Positions 30,529 through 42,643 of a DNA stretch of 64,000 nucleotides are shown here, in pieces (the stretch's first letter is position 1; each line of letters starts with the position of its first letter). The translations under genes and the position numbers were made by a program. The stretch spans positions 22,003,244 through 22,067,243 of the forward strand of contig NC_079210.1 in assembly GCF_026745355.1 (NCBI RefSeq). Reading direction: 5' to 3'. Source of the stretch: Beta vulgaris subsp. vulgaris. Lineage: Eukaryota > Streptophyta > Magnoliopsida > Caryophyllales > Amaranthaceae. The notes under the pieces were generated by a model, which ran no database searches, was not told where the DNA came from, and saw only the letters and a list, made by a program, of their open reading frames with translations.

Positions 30529-31034
30529 ATGACCTTCAAACATAGCCATCGACCTATACAAACCCCGCACGACGATCCTCTGGTTGTTGAAATGAAGATA
30601 GCCAATCTGCGGGTAGGTCGAGTTCTGATTGATAGCGGGAGCTTTGCAGATATCATCACTATGGACTGTTTAAAAAAGCTGAAGTACGAAGAAAAAGACC
30701 TCACCCCTATCGACCAGCCGTTGGTAGGATTCGGGGGGCAATCAGTTGATCCCCTCGGCTCAGTCAAACTACCTACATGGATGGGAGAGAAAGGGACAGG
30801 ATGGAATGTCATCATCGATTATCTAGTGGTCGACACCAGCCTTCCTTATAACATGATCATGGGACGTCCCACACTCAACAAGGTGAAAGTCGCCATCTCG
30901 ACGTATCAACTGCTCCTACAGTTCGAGGGAGATGACGGGAAGGTCGCTAGGTTGTTCGGCGACCAGAAGTCCGCTCGAGAGTGTTACGTCAGCAGTTTAA
31001 AAAGCCAGAACGAGGAAATCTCCCGTAAGCGAAA
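30529..31034 (+). pseudogene. Tat-2 aspartic protease
   Basis: DPLVVEMKIANLRVGRVLID then SGSFADIITMDCLKKL gives an intact D-S-G active site. PLVGFGGQSVDPLGSVKLP, YLVVDTSLPYNMIMGRPTLN (the usual ILGR is IMGR) and GDQKSARECYVSSLK follow. The frame is open from 30529 to 31173. This is the best preserved protease of the three Tat elements. Confidence 0.85.
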
Positions 31035-32057
31035 GTGCCCCGAGCCAGAGGGGCCCCTCCCTGTGATGGGCTCTACATGGCCGATACCCCAAAGCAGTAC
31101 GAAAGACCTCGACCTGCGGATCGAGACGAAGAGGTGTGTATCGATAGCGAGCGTAATCGCACGGTCCGAATAGGCAAGCAGGTCCCCGAAGGGGTTAAGG
31201 CTCAGATCCTCGAGGTTATCAGAGAGTTTCAAGATGTCTTCGCCTATACTGTTGACGAGATGCCCGGAATTGACCCTGAGCTTATGGTTCATTGGCTCAA
31301 TATTCGAGAAGGATATATGCCAATCAAGCAGAAATTAAGGCACCAAGGGGCCGAAAGGAGTGCCGCGGCCTCCGAGGAGGTGCATAAGTTGCTAGCCGCC
31401 GGTTTCATTTGAGAATGCCAGTATACCGAGTGGTTAGCCAACAAAGCCTATCCTAAGGATGATTTTCCCCTGCCAAAAATCGACAGGTTGGTTGACTCGA
31501 CAGCCAGCCATGCACTATTCAGCTTCATGGACGCAAATGCGGGGTATCATCAGATCCCGATGGCCACCGAAGACCAGGTCCATACCGCTTTCACCATAAG
31601 TTCAGGGGTGTATTGCTATAAGGTGATGCCTTTCGGCCTCAAGAATGTCGGGGCCACCTATCAGCGCTTTGTAAACAAGATGTTTAAAAAGCAGATCGGA
31701 CGAAACGTCGAGGTCTACGTCAACGACATGATCGTCAAAAGAAGGAAAGAAGAAGATCATTTCTCTGACTTGAGAGAAACATTTTCCACCCTACGCACCT
31801 ACAACATGAAGCTGAACCCAAAAAAGTGTGTCTTCGGCGTAAAGGGGAGGAAGTGCCTAGGCTTCCTTGTCGACGAAAGAGGGATCGAGGCTAACCCCGA
31901 CAATATACAGGCTATTATCGAGATAAAAAGTCCAAGAACTGTCAAAGAAGTCCAGCGCCTAACCGGCTGCATGGCGGCCTTAGGACGTTTTCTCTCTCGA
32001 TCGGCTGCCAAAAGCCTCTATTTCTTTCGAGCTCTAAAACAATCAACGTTCGAATGA
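31035..32057 (+). pseudogene. Tat-2 reverse transcriptase, deleted and mutated
   Basis: The linker FQDVFAYTVDEMPGIDPELM leads to the RT. After TGA (about 31410) and EWLAN the text jumps to KAYPKDDFPLPKIDRLVDST, so roughly 20 residues containing the KANGKWRMCVDYTDLN block are missing. Downstream ALFSFMDANAGYHQIPMA, MPFGLKNVGATYQRFVNKMF, EVYVNDMIVKRRK, KKCVFGVKGRKCLGFLVDER and VQRLTGCMAALGRFLS are present. The active site is YVND instead of YVDD, losing a catalytic Asp. Enzyme inactive. Confidence 0.88.
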
Positions 32058-32467
32058 GATGCCTCAGCAGAAGAAGCATTCCACCAATTCAAGAACCATC
32101 TATTAGCAAGTCTTCTCAAGTTGGTTTCACCTTTATCAGGAGAAACATTCTTCGTGTACCTCGCAATATCTGAGCACGCCCTCAGTGTGGTCCTCGTGGC
32201 CGAGCGTGAGAAGAATCAGCATCCAGTATATTTCATGAGCCACGCCTTCCGAGGCGTAGAATCCAAGTATTCCCCAATCGAGAAGATGATTTTTGCCTTA
32301 GTATTGGCAACCCGAAAGCTTAAGCCTTACTTCTAGGCTCACCCTATCAAAGTTCTCACAAGCCAGCCCATACGAAAGGTGATAGAGGGGAAGAATCAGT
32401 CAAGCAGGTTACGGACTGGGCCAACCAAATATCTGACTTCGGTATAGAGTTCGAGCCCCGGTGCGCC
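32058..32467 (+). pseudogene. Tat-2 first RNase H (RT-linked)
   Basis: FVYLAISEHALSVVLVAERE, VYFMSHAFRGVESKYSPIEK and FALVLATRKLKPYF, then a TAG and shifted remains (PIKVLTSQPIRK, then WANQISDFGIEFEPRCA). Stops and a missing base separate it from the second RNase H. Confidence 0.78.
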
Positions 32468-32812
32468 ATGAAAGCTAGAGCCCTCGCCGATTTCATAGCA
32501 GAGTGCACCCCCCGGCCTGAAGCCATTGAAAAAGGACCCTGGAACCTCTTCGTCCATGGATCATCGTCGAAAGTAGGATGTGGCGCTGGACTCTTGATCC
32601 TCGATCCGCAAGCCAACAGAGCCGAGTACGCAGTCAAGTTCGACTTTGCTGCCTCAAATAACGAGGCCGAATACGAAGCGCTGCTCCTAGGCATCCATCT
32701 TTGCAAAGCAGCCGGCGCTCGAGAACTCAAGGCCCACTCTGACTCCCAGTTGATCGTGGAGCAAGTAACAGGGTAGTTCGAGGCCGAGGACAGTATGCGG
32801 ATGTATCTAAGG
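32468..32812 (+). pseudogene. Tat-2 second RNase H, 5' part (split by array)
   Basis: KARALADFIAECTPRPEAIE, then WNLFVHGSSSKVGCGAGLLI, where the first catalytic Asp (VDGSS) is His. FAASNNEAEYEALLLGIHLC keeps the Glu and KAHSDSQLIVEQVTG the next Asp. A TAG follows at 32774-32776, then FEAEDSMRMYLR, cut at 32812 by the gag-protease array. The frame resumes at 43727 with KVKEEVTSLSLFSITHMPRS, so the insertion site is exact. Confidence 0.85.
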
Positions 32813-33904
32813 TGATGCAGGGGCATCTAGCTTGAACAATCAAGGTCTTCTTCTACATGATCAAAAGGAGAACATGGTAAAGGAAGTTCAATTTCTAAGC
32901 CTAACTAGCTCGGTTTACTCTAAAACCTTACTTAAGCAACTTGATTAGGCTAATCCTATGTTAATCTCTACTTAAGCAAGATTAGTTAATACTTAATGAC
33001 ACCTTAACATCATTATGTATTGGTAATCAAGTTTAGTAAGTGATTAGTAGCCTAAGTACATGCTTAAGTTATGTTAATCATGCTTTAAGAGTTAAGCTAG
33101 ATTAAGGTTATGTAATTCGGTTCTTTAAGCCCACTTTAGGAGTTGTTTTTGCTGCATTTTGGTGCCACCTCCTACTGAATTGAAGACTTAGGGAAGAGGA
33201 GAAGCCCATATGAAGTTCACATGGCCAAGGGAAGCTACATCCAATAAGAGAAGAAGACTTCATGTGAAGGCATGCTTCTGCCCAGCTCCCAGCGTCCAGA
33301 ATAGCTTCACTTTGAAGCTTTTGGGCAGCAATCATTTGAGCTGCAAATGACTCAAGCTTTTGAGGAGTTATAGTTTAATATGTTTACTTTAGTATTCTAT
33401 TGGTAGTTTTCCTGTTTTGTAACTTCCAATAGGGAACTAAGCTAGTTTTTAGAAAGTGTGCTGAACAGTTTGTAATTTTTGTTTCATGTATTTATTAGCT
33501 TAGTTGGCGTAGCTCTTGTGGTCCAAATCAGCTGATTTTTGGACACAAGGTAGACATATAAGTTAGTTTGTATCCTTTTGGAATTAAGTCATTTGAATGA
33601 AAATTGAAAGAGTTATACTCAAACCTAAGCTGTGTGCTTATTGTTCCTTCGGTCAGTTTAGACCCTTTACAAATCTTTGCTTAATTCCTTCACTTAAACG
33701 TTGATTTAGTGAATGAAACTCAAAGTAGATGCAAGTTAGAAGCTTATTGTTATAACTTGATCTTAGATTGGTGGTATTTGGTTTGTGAAAGTTGGTGGTT
33801 GTTCAATAATAATTGAACCGGTTTGTAACAAACAACTTATGTTCTCTTTCTTTGTTCTTGTTTCTTTCTTTGAATGCTCTTGAATGCTTAATCAATATGT
33901 ATCA
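32813..33904 (+). repeat. Array LTR 1
   Basis: 1,092 bases, TGATGCA...TGTATCA. It contains the shared GTTAATCATGCTTTAAGAG and GGACACAAGGTAGACATATA segments. Followed two bases later by primer site TGGTATCAGAGC (33907-33918). Confidence 0.92.
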
Positions 33905-34073
33905 TTTGGTATCAGAGCTGTAGGTTGGTTAAGAGATTCTAATTCATCCCTTAAACACATTAAACACACATACAAAACCCAAACACAATCCCCCCCCAAA
34001 ACCGAACCTATTCTAAGCCAAACACACTTCTTTTCTTCTTTCTAGCCTAACTTTCATTGAGGTTGAATCAATC

Positions 34074-35678
34074 ATGAGTGGAGGTGAAGAAAATCAGTTT
34101 AAAAGAGGTATGAACTTGAGTGAAGCAAGGTTGGTAGGAGTGGAGAATCAAATAGCCACCTTAAGTGAACAAATGGCTAATTTGATGACTGTGGTAAGAG
34201 AAGGGTATAGAGGACCTTTAAGGAGGATAATGTGGAGGATGAAGGTGTAGCTTATGATAGTAGTGAGGAGGTTCTTTCTGAATCTTCAAGAACTAGGAGA
34301 AAACCACAAAAGAAAGATGATTTTAGAGACATTAAGTTAGAAGTTCCTGAGTTTGATGGAAACCTTAATCCAGATGCTTTTTGGAGTGGGTTTCAAGGTG
34401 TGAGAGATCTTTGAACTTAAGGAGTATGATGATGTAAATCTTTCAAGGTTGCTGTAGCTAAGCTAAAGGGGTATGCATCCCTTTGGTGGGAGAATGTTGT
34501 CTAGCTAGGAGTAGAAAACAAAAGCCTAAAATCAAGAGTTGGAGTAAGCTTAAAAAGAAAATGAGGGAGAAGTTTTTACCATCTACTTACACCCTTGATT
34601 TGTATAATAAGTTGGCCGAATTAACTCAAGACCATAAAGGGGTAGAACACTACATCCATGAGTTTGAAAAGTTGAATGAAATTGATGTACAAGAGAGAGA
34701 GAGCAAACAATGTCTAGATTTCTAGGAGGCTTAGAAAAAGACATTAAGAGGAAGGTGGAGTTACATCCTTATTCTACCTTAGATGAACTCTTTAAGTTAG
34801 CTCTTAAAGTTGAAAAACACATTAAGGAGAAGAAGAAGAAACCTTTTGTGAAGGGAACTACCTATCCTCAGGGAGTTTCTAATGTTAACACACCATACAC
34901 ATCTCCTTACACTCCTAAAGGTGATGGTTCGAAAGAGGTTGATAAAGGGAAGAAAGTAGTGGATGAAACCTCAAAAAAATCTGATGTAAAGTGCTTTAAG
35001 TGTCATGGTTATGGTCATTATCAAGCTCAATGTCCTAATAAAAGAGTAATGACTTTAATTGACATTAAAAATATTGAAGAATCACTTGAACAGGAGAGAA
35101 ACCAAGAAGAGGAGCTTGAAGAGGAGGCCGAATGTGAAGGAGCTTTGGAGGTTGGAGAGGTGACTCAAGGTGATCATTTAAGCCTTGTTCTAAGGAGGGT
35201 TCTTCATGCCAAAGAAGCTGAATTGGTTCCTTCTCAAAGGGATCAAATCTTTCAAACCAAATGCTTGATTGGAGGGAAGATATGCTCGATGATAATTGAT
35301 GGAGGAAGCTGCACTAATGTCGCCTCATCTTCTATGGTGGACAAGCTCAATCATGCTACTTTCTCACATCCAAAACCATATAAGCTTCATTGGCTTAATG
35401 ATGGCAATTGTGTGGAGGTAACAAAACAAGCTTTAATTAGCTTTTCTTTTGGAGATTCTTATAAAGATGAAGTTTTATGTGATGTATTACCTATGGATGC
35501 ATGTCATGTACTCTTAGGTAGACCTTGGCAATCTGATAAAGAAGCCTTACATAATGGTAGGACTAATACATACACTTTCATGCATAATAAGAGAAAAATT
35601 GTGCTTAGTCCTAGTCCATGGCCGAATATTTTAAACCAAAAACAACACCACCTAAAACACAAAACAAAAAAACCTTAA
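34074..35678 (+). pseudogene. Array copy 1 gag-protease
   Basis: ATG at 34074 (MSGGEENQFKRGMNLSEARL). Frames shift at about 34225, 34410, 34500 and 34700. Readable capsid pieces are KLEVPEFDGNLNPDAFWSG, KKKMREKFLPSTYTLDLYNK, MSRFLGGLEKDIKRKVELHP and TLDELFKLALKVEKHIKEKK. The long frame 34710-35678 then holds the knuckle CFKCHGYGHYQAQCPNKR, an acidic EEELEEEAE linker and the protease (MIIDGGSCTNVASSSMVDKL, VLLGRPWQSDKEALHNGRTN). The wording is that of chromovirus gag (CRM/Reina-like). The best preserved copy. Confidence 0.88.
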
Positions 35679-36112
35679 TCCTTTCTAAACCACAACTTGA
35701 CAAAGCTGTAGAAAAGGGGAAGGTTATGGATGAAAATGATGAGAATTTTGATTGAGGCACGAAATGGTAAAGCCTTTATGAAGGAGTTTGGTGATGTCTT
35801 TCCTATTGATCTTCCATGTGGTTTGACAAATACTCCTAGTACTTCATGAGACTTATGCACGAGGTACTCAGGCTCTTCATTGGTATCTGTTGTTGTTTAT
35901 TTTGGTGATATTTTTGTGTATAGTCAAAGTGAACAGGAACATCTAGTGTGGTTACATCTAAGGAAGAAAAGATTTCCTACAGAAAGAAAGAACAAGCTAA
36001 TGCCACGAAGTGATGGTCCTTTCAAAGTGCTGAACATCTCTGCTACATTCAATGTTGGTGATTTAGCTGAGGATTTTGAATTACAAGAAGACCTTTTCGA
36101 ACCTGAGGAGAA
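35679..36112 (+). pseudogene. Array copy 1 residual pol
   Basis: After the protease comes [14 protein letters not shown] (protease-RT linker), then [19 protein letters not shown], the RT active-site strand with YFGD in place of YFDD, joined directly to [20 protein letters not shown] and [10 protein letters not shown] (the integrase C terminus). Most of RT, RNase H and the integrase core are therefore deleted. GAACCTGAGGAGAA before the next LTR may be the polypurine tract. Confidence 0.82.
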
Positions 36113-37178
36113 TGATGCAGGGGCATCTAGCTTGAACAATCAAGGTCTTCTTCTACATGATCAAAAGGAGAACATGGTAAAGGAAGTTCAATTTCTAAGC
36201 CTAACTAGCTCGGTTTATCTAAAACCTTACTTAAGCAACTTGATTAGGCTAATCCTATGTTAATCTCTACTTAAGCAAGATTAGTTAATACTTAATGACA
36301 CCTTAATCATCATTATGTATTGGTAATCAAGTTTAGTAAGTGATTAGTAGCCTAATTACATACTTAAGATATGTTAATCATGCTTTAAGAGCAAGCTAGT
36401 TAGTTATGTATTCGTTCTTTAAGCCATTTAGGAGTGTTTTTTGCGCATTTTGGTGCCACCTCCTACTGAATTGAAGACTTAGGGAAGAGATAAGCCCAAT
36501 GAAGTTCACATGGGCAAAGAAGCATCCAATAAGAGAAGAAGACTTCATTGAAGGATTGCTTCTGCCCAGTTCCACGTCAGAGGCTTCACTTTGAAGCTTT
36601 TGGGCAGCAATCATTTGAGCTGCAAATGACTCAAGCTTTTGAGGAGTTATAGTTTAATATGTTTACTTTAGTATTCTATTGGTAGTTTTCCTGTTTTGTA
36701 ACTTCCAATAGGGAACTAAGCTAGTTTTTAGAAAGTGTGCTGAACAGTTTGTAATTTTTGTTTCATGTATTTTATTAGCTTAGTTGGCGTAGCTCTTGTG
36801 GTCCAAATCAGCTGATTTTTGGACACAAGGTAGACATATAAGTTAGCTTTGTATCCTTTTGGAATAAGTCATTTGAATGAAAATTAAGAGTTTAGCTCAA
36901 ACATAAGCTGTGTGCTTATTGTTCTTCGGTCAGTTTAGACCCTTTACAAATCTTTGCTTAATTCTTCACTTAAACGTTGATTTAGTGAATGAAACTCAAA
37001 GTAGATGCAAGTTAGAAGCTTATTGTTATAACTTGATCTTAGATTGGTGGTATTTGGTTTGTGAAAGTTGGTGGTTGTTCAATCAAATTGAACCGGTTTG
37101 TAACAAAACTTTATGTTCTCTTTCTTTGTTCTTGTTTCTTTCTTTGAATGCTCTTGAATGCTTAATCAATATGTATCA
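36113..37178 (+). repeat. Array LTR 2
   Basis: Internal LTR shared by copies 1 and 2, about 1,066 bases; primer site at 37181-37192. Differs from LTR 1 mostly by small deletions (for example around 36390-36560). Confidence 0.92.
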
Positions 37179-37347
37179 TTTGGTATCAGAGCATAAGGTT
37201 GATTAAGAGCATTCTAATTCATCCCTAAAACACATTAAACACACATACAAAACCCAAACACAATCCCCCCCAAAACCGAACCTATTCTAAGCCAAACACA
37301 CTTCTTTTCTTCTTTCTAGCCTAACTTTCATTGAGGTTGAATCAATC

Positions 37348-38960
37348 ATGAGTGGAGGTGAAGAAAATCAGTTTAAAAGAGGTATGAACTTGAGTGAAGC
37401 AAGGTTGGTAGGAGTGGAGAATCAAATAGCCACTTTAAGTGAACAAATGGCTAATTTGATGACTGTTGTAAGAGAAGGGTATAGAGGACCTTTAAGGAGG
37501 GATAATGTGGAGGATGAAGGTGTAGCTTATGATAGTAGTGAGGAGGTTCTTTCTGAATCTTCAAGAACTAGGAGAAAACCACAAAAGAAAGATGATTTTA
37601 GAGACATTAAGTTAGAAGTTCCTGAGTTTGATGGAAACCTTAATCCAGATGCTTTTTGGAGTGGGTTTCAAGGTGTGAGAGGATCTTTGAACTTAAGGAG
37701 TATGATGATGTTAAATCTTTCAAGGTTGCTGTAGCTAAGCTAAAGGGGTATGCATCCCTTTGGTGGGAGAATGTTGTTAGCTAGGAGTAGAAACAAAAGC
37801 CTAAAATCAAGAGTTGGAGTAAGCTTAAAAAGAAAATGAGGGAGAAGTTTTTACCATCTACTTACACCCTTGATTTGTATAAAATTGGCCGAATTACTCA
37901 AGACCATAAAGGGGTAGAACATTACATCCATGAGTTTGAAAAGTTGTTAATGAAATTGGATGTACAAGAGAGAGAGGAGCAAACAATGTCTAGATTTCTA
38001 GGAGGCTTAGAAAAAGACATTAAGAGGAAGGTGGAGTTACATCCTTATTCTACCTTAGATGAACTCTTTAAGTTAGCTCTTAAAGTTGAAAAACACATTA
38101 AGGAGAAGAAGAGAAACCTTTTGTGAAGGGAACTACCTATCCTCAGGGAGTTTCTAATGTTAACACACCATACACATCTCCTTACATCCTAAAGGTGATG
38201 GTTCGAAAGAGTTGATAAAGGGAAGAAAGTAGTGGATGAAACCTCAAAAAAATCTGATGTAAGTGCTTTAAGTGTCATGGTTATGGTCATTATCAAGCTC
38301 AATGTCCTAATAAAAGAGTAATGACTTTAATTGACATTAAAAACATTGAAGAATCACTTGAACAGAGAGAAAACCAAGAAGAGGAGCTTGAAGAGGAGGC
38401 CGAAAGTGAAGAGCTTTGGAGGTTGGAGAGGTGACTCAAGGTGATCATTTAAGCCTTGTTTAAGAGAGTTCTTCATGCCAAAGAAGCTGAATTGGTTCCA
38501 TTCTCAAAGGGATCAAATCTTTCAAACCAATGCTTGATTGGAGGGAAGATATGCTCGATGATAATTGATGGAGGAAGCTGCACTAATGTGCTCATCTTCT
38601 ATGGTGGACAAGCTCAATCATGCTACTTTCTCACATCCAAAACCATATAAGCTTCATTGGCTTAATGATGGCAATTGTGTGGAGGTAACAAAACAAGCTT
38701 TAATTAGCTTTTCTTTTGGAGATTCTTATAAAGATGAAGTTTTATGTGATGTATTACCTATGGATGCATGTCATGTACTCTTAGGTAGACCTTGGCAATC
38801 TGATAAGAAGCCTTACATAATGGTAGGACTAATACATACACTTTCATGCATAATAAGAGAAAATTGTGCTTAGTCCTAGTCCATGGCGAATATTTAAAAC
38901 CAAAAACAACACCACCTAAAACACAAACAAAAAAAACCTTAATCTTTCTAAACCACAACT
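37348..38960 (+). pseudogene. Array copy 2 gag-protease
   Basis: ATG at 37348 opens 128 codons through KLEVPEFDGNLNPDAFWSG before shifting. Further pieces are MREKFLPSTYTLDLYK, MSRFLGGLEKDIKRKVELHP, a knuckle out of frame (about 38265-38310) and protease text from 38530, with DGGSCTN present but followed by a one-base loss. More indels than copy 1. The same domain order and the same deletion of pol. Confidence 0.85.
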
Positions 38961-39377
38961 TGACCAAAGCTGTAGAAAAGGGGAAGGTTATGGATGAAAA
39001 TGATGAGAATTTTGATGGAGTGCACGAAATGGTAAGCCTTAGTGAAGGAGTTTGGTGATGATTTTCCTATTGATTCCATGTGGTTTGACAAATCACTAGT
39101 ACTTTCATGAGACTTGAAGAGAGTACTCAGGCTCTTCATTGGTATCTTTTGTTGTTTATTTTGGTGATATATTTTGTGTATAGTCAAAGTGAACAGGAAC
39201 ATCTAGTGTGGTTACATCTAAGGAAGAAAAGATTTCCTACAAGAAAGAAGAACAAGTAATGCCACGAATGATGGTCCTTTCAAAGTGCTGAACATCTCTG
39301 CTACATTCAATGTTGGTGATTTAGCTCCTACTGCTGAGATTTGAATTACAAGAAGACCTTTTCGAACCTGAGGAGAA
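38961..39377 (+). pseudogene. Array copy 2 residual pol
   Basis: The linker FDGVHEMV, the YFGD-type RT scrap (about 39150-39185) and the GPFKVLN integrase tail, each with extra one-base losses. The following LTR starts with TATATGCA instead of TGATGCA. Confidence 0.75.
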
Positions 39378-40450
39378 TATATGCAGGGGCATCTAGCTTG
39401 AACAATCAAGGTCTTCTTCTACATGATCAAAAGGAGAACATGGTAAAGAAAGTTCAATTTCTAAGCCTAACTAGCTCGGTTTATCTAAAACCTTACTTAA
39501 GCACACTTGATTAGGCTAATCCTATGTTAATCTCTACTTAAGCAAGATTAGTTAATACTTATGACACCTTAACATCAATTATGTATTGGTAATTCAAGTT
39601 TAGTAAGTGATTAGTAGCCTAATTACATACTTAAGTTAGTTAATCATGCTTTAAGAGCTAAGCTAGATTAGTTATGTAATTCCGGTTCTAAGCAGCTTTA
39701 GGAAGTTGTTTTTGCTGCATTTTGGTTGCCACCTCCTACTGAATTGAAGACTTAGGGAAGAGGAGAAGCCCATATGAAGTTCACATGGCCAAGGGAAGCT
39801 ACACCAATAAGAGAAAAGACTTCATGTGAAGGCATGCTCTGCCCAGCTCCGCGTCCAGATAGCTTCATTTGAAGCTTTTGGGCAGCAATCATTTGAGCTG
39901 CAAATGATCAAGCTTTTGAGGAGTTATAGTTAATATGTTTACTTTAGTATTATTGGTAGTTTTCCTGTTTTGTAACTTCCAATAGGGAACTAAGCTAGTT
40001 TTTAGAAAGTGTGCTGAACAGTTTGTAATTTTGTTTATGTATTTTATTAGCTTAGTTGGCGTAGCTCTTGTGGTCCAAATCAGCTGATTTTGGACACAAG
40101 GTAGACATATAAGTATAGCTTTGTATTCCTTTTGGAATAAGTCATTTGAATGAAAATTAAAGATTATTACTCAAACCATAAGCTGTGTGCTTATTGTTCC
40201 TATCGGTCAGTTTAGACCTTTACAAATCTTTGCTTAATTCTTCACTTAAACGTTGATTTAGTGAATGAAACTCAAAGTAGATGCAAGTTAGAAGCTTATT
40301 GTTATAACTTGATCTTAGATTGGTGGTAATTGGGTTAGTGAAAGTGGTGGTAGTTCAATCATTGAACCGGTTTGTAACAAAACTTTATGTTCTCTTTCTT
40401 TGTTCTTGTTCTTTCTTTGAATGCTCTTGAATCTTAATCAATATGTATCA
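39378..40450 (+). repeat. Array LTR 3
   Basis: About 1,073 bases, shared by copies 2 and 3; primer site at 40453-40464. The terminal TG is altered. Confidence 0.9.
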
Positions 40451-40618
40451 TTTGGTATCAGAGCTGTAGGTTGATTAAGAGCATTCTAATTCATCCCTTA
40501 AACACATTAAACACACATAACAAACCCAAACACAATCCCCCCCAAAACCGAACCTATTCTAAGCCAAACACACTTCTTTTTTCTTTCTAGCCTAACTTTC
40601 ATTGAGGTTGAATCAATC

Positions 40619-42160
40619 ATGAGTGGAGGTGAAGAAAATCAGTTTAAAAGAGTATGAACTTGAGTGAAGCAAGGTTGGTAGGAGTGGAGAATCAAATAGA
40701 CCACTTTAAGTGAACAAATGGCTAATTTGATGACTGTTGTAGAGAAGGGTATAGAGGACCTTTAAGGAGGAAATGTGAAGGATGAAGGTGTAGCTTATGA
40801 TAGTAGTGAGGAGGTTCTTTCTGAATCTTCAAGAACTAGAGAAAACCACAAAAGAAAGATGATTTTAGAGACATTAAGTTAGAAGTTCCTGAGTTTGATG
40901 GAAACCTTAATCCAGATGCTTTTTGGAGTGGGTTTCAAGGTGTGACGAATCTTTGAACTTAAGGAGTATGATGATGTAAATCTTTCAAGGTTGCTGTAGC
41001 TAACTAAAGGGGTATGCATCCCTTTGGTGGGAGAATGTTGTATAGCTAGAATAGAAAACAAAAGCCTAAAATCAAGAGTTGGAGTAAGCTAAAAAGAAAA
41101 TGAGGGAGAAGTTTTTACCATCTACTTACACCCTTGATTTGTATAACAATTGGCCGAATTTCTCAAGACCATAAAGGGGTAGAACATTACATCCATGAGT
41201 TTGAAAAGTTGTTAATGAAATTAATGTACAAGAGAAGAGAAGCAAACAATGTCTAGATTTCTAGGAGGCTTAGAAAAAGACATTAAGAGGAAGGTGGAGT
41301 TACATCCTTATTCTACCTTAGATGAACTCTTTAAGTTAGCTCTTAAAGTTGAAAAACACATTAAGGAGAAGAAGAAGAAACCTTTTGTGAAGGGAACTAC
41401 CTATCCTCAGGGAGTTTCTAATGTTAACACACCATACACATCTCCTTACACTCCTAAAGGTGATGGTTCGAAAGAGTTGATAAAGGAAGAAAGTAGTGGA
41501 TGAAACCTCAAAAAAATCTGATGTAAAGTGCTTTAAGTGTCATGGTTATGGTCATTATCAAGCTCAATGTCCTAATAAAAGAGTAATGACTTTAATTGAC
41601 ATTAAAAACATTGAAGAATCACTTGAACAGGAGAGAAACCAAGAAGAGGACTTAAGGAGGAGCCGAATGTGAAGGCTTTGGAGGTTGGAGAGGTGACTCA
41701 AGGTGATCATTTAAGCCTTGTTTAAGAAGAGTTCTTCATGCCAAAGAAGCTGAATTGGTTCCTTCTCAAAGGGATCAAATCTTTCAAACAAATGCTTGAT
41801 TGGAGGGAAGATATTCGATGATCATTGATGGAGGAAGCTGCTAATGTCGCCTCATCTTCTATGGTGGACAAGCTCAATCATGCTACTTTCTCACATCCAA
41901 AACCATATAAGCTTCATTGGCTTAATGATGGCAATTGTGTGGAGGTAACAAAACAAGCTTTAATTAGCTTTTCTTTTGGAGATTCTTATAAAGATGAAGT
42001 TTTATGTGATGTATTACCTATGGATGCATGTCATGTACTCTTAGGTAGACCTTGGCAATCTGATAAAGAAGCCTTACATAATGGTAGGACTAATACATAC
42101 ACTTTCATGCATAATAAGAGAAAAATTGTGCTTAGTCCTAGTCCATGGCCGAATATTTAA
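40619..42160 (+). pseudogene. Array copy 3 gag-protease
   Basis: ATG at 40619 is followed by an early one-base loss (AGAGTATG in place of AGAGGTATG). The segment 41249-41503 gives MSRFLGGLEKDIKRKVELHP through KGTTYPQGVSNVNTPYTSPY. The knuckle is at about 41527-41580. The frame 41825-42160 gives the second half of the protease with VLLGRPWQSDKEALHNGRTN. The DGG active site is disrupted by a 3-base loss (GGAAGCTGCTAATGTC). Confidence 0.85.
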
Positions 42161-42643
42161 AACCAAAAACAACACCACCTAAAACACAAAACAAAAAAAC
42201 CTTAATCCTTTCTAAACCACAACTTGACAAAGCTGTAGAAAAGGGGAAGGTTATGGATGAAAATGATGAGAATTTTGATGGAGTGCACGAAATGGTTAAG
42301 CCTTTAGTGAAGGAGTTTGGTGATGTCTTTCCTATTGATCTTCCATGTGGTTTGACAATACTCTAGTACTTTCATGAGACTTATGCACGAGGTACTCAGG
42401 CTCTTCATTGGTATCTTTGTTGTTGTTTATTTTGGTGATATTCTTGTGTATAGTCAAAGTGAACAGGAACATCTAGTGTGGTTACATCTAAGGAAGAAAA
42501 GATTTCCTACAAGAAAGAAGAACAAGCTAATGCCACGAAGTGATGGTCCTTTCAAAGTGCTGAACATCTCTGCTACATTCAATTTGGTTAGATCTTGCTG
42601 AAGATTTTGAATTACAAGAAGACCTTTTCGAACCTGAGGAGAA
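42161..42643 (+). pseudogene. Array copy 3 residual pol
   Basis: FDGVHEMVKPLVKEFGDVFP and IDLPCGL form the linker. [20 protein letters not shown] then [20 protein letters not shown] shows the RT scrap fused to the integrase tail most clearly of the three copies; the YFGD change is shared. Confidence 0.82.
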
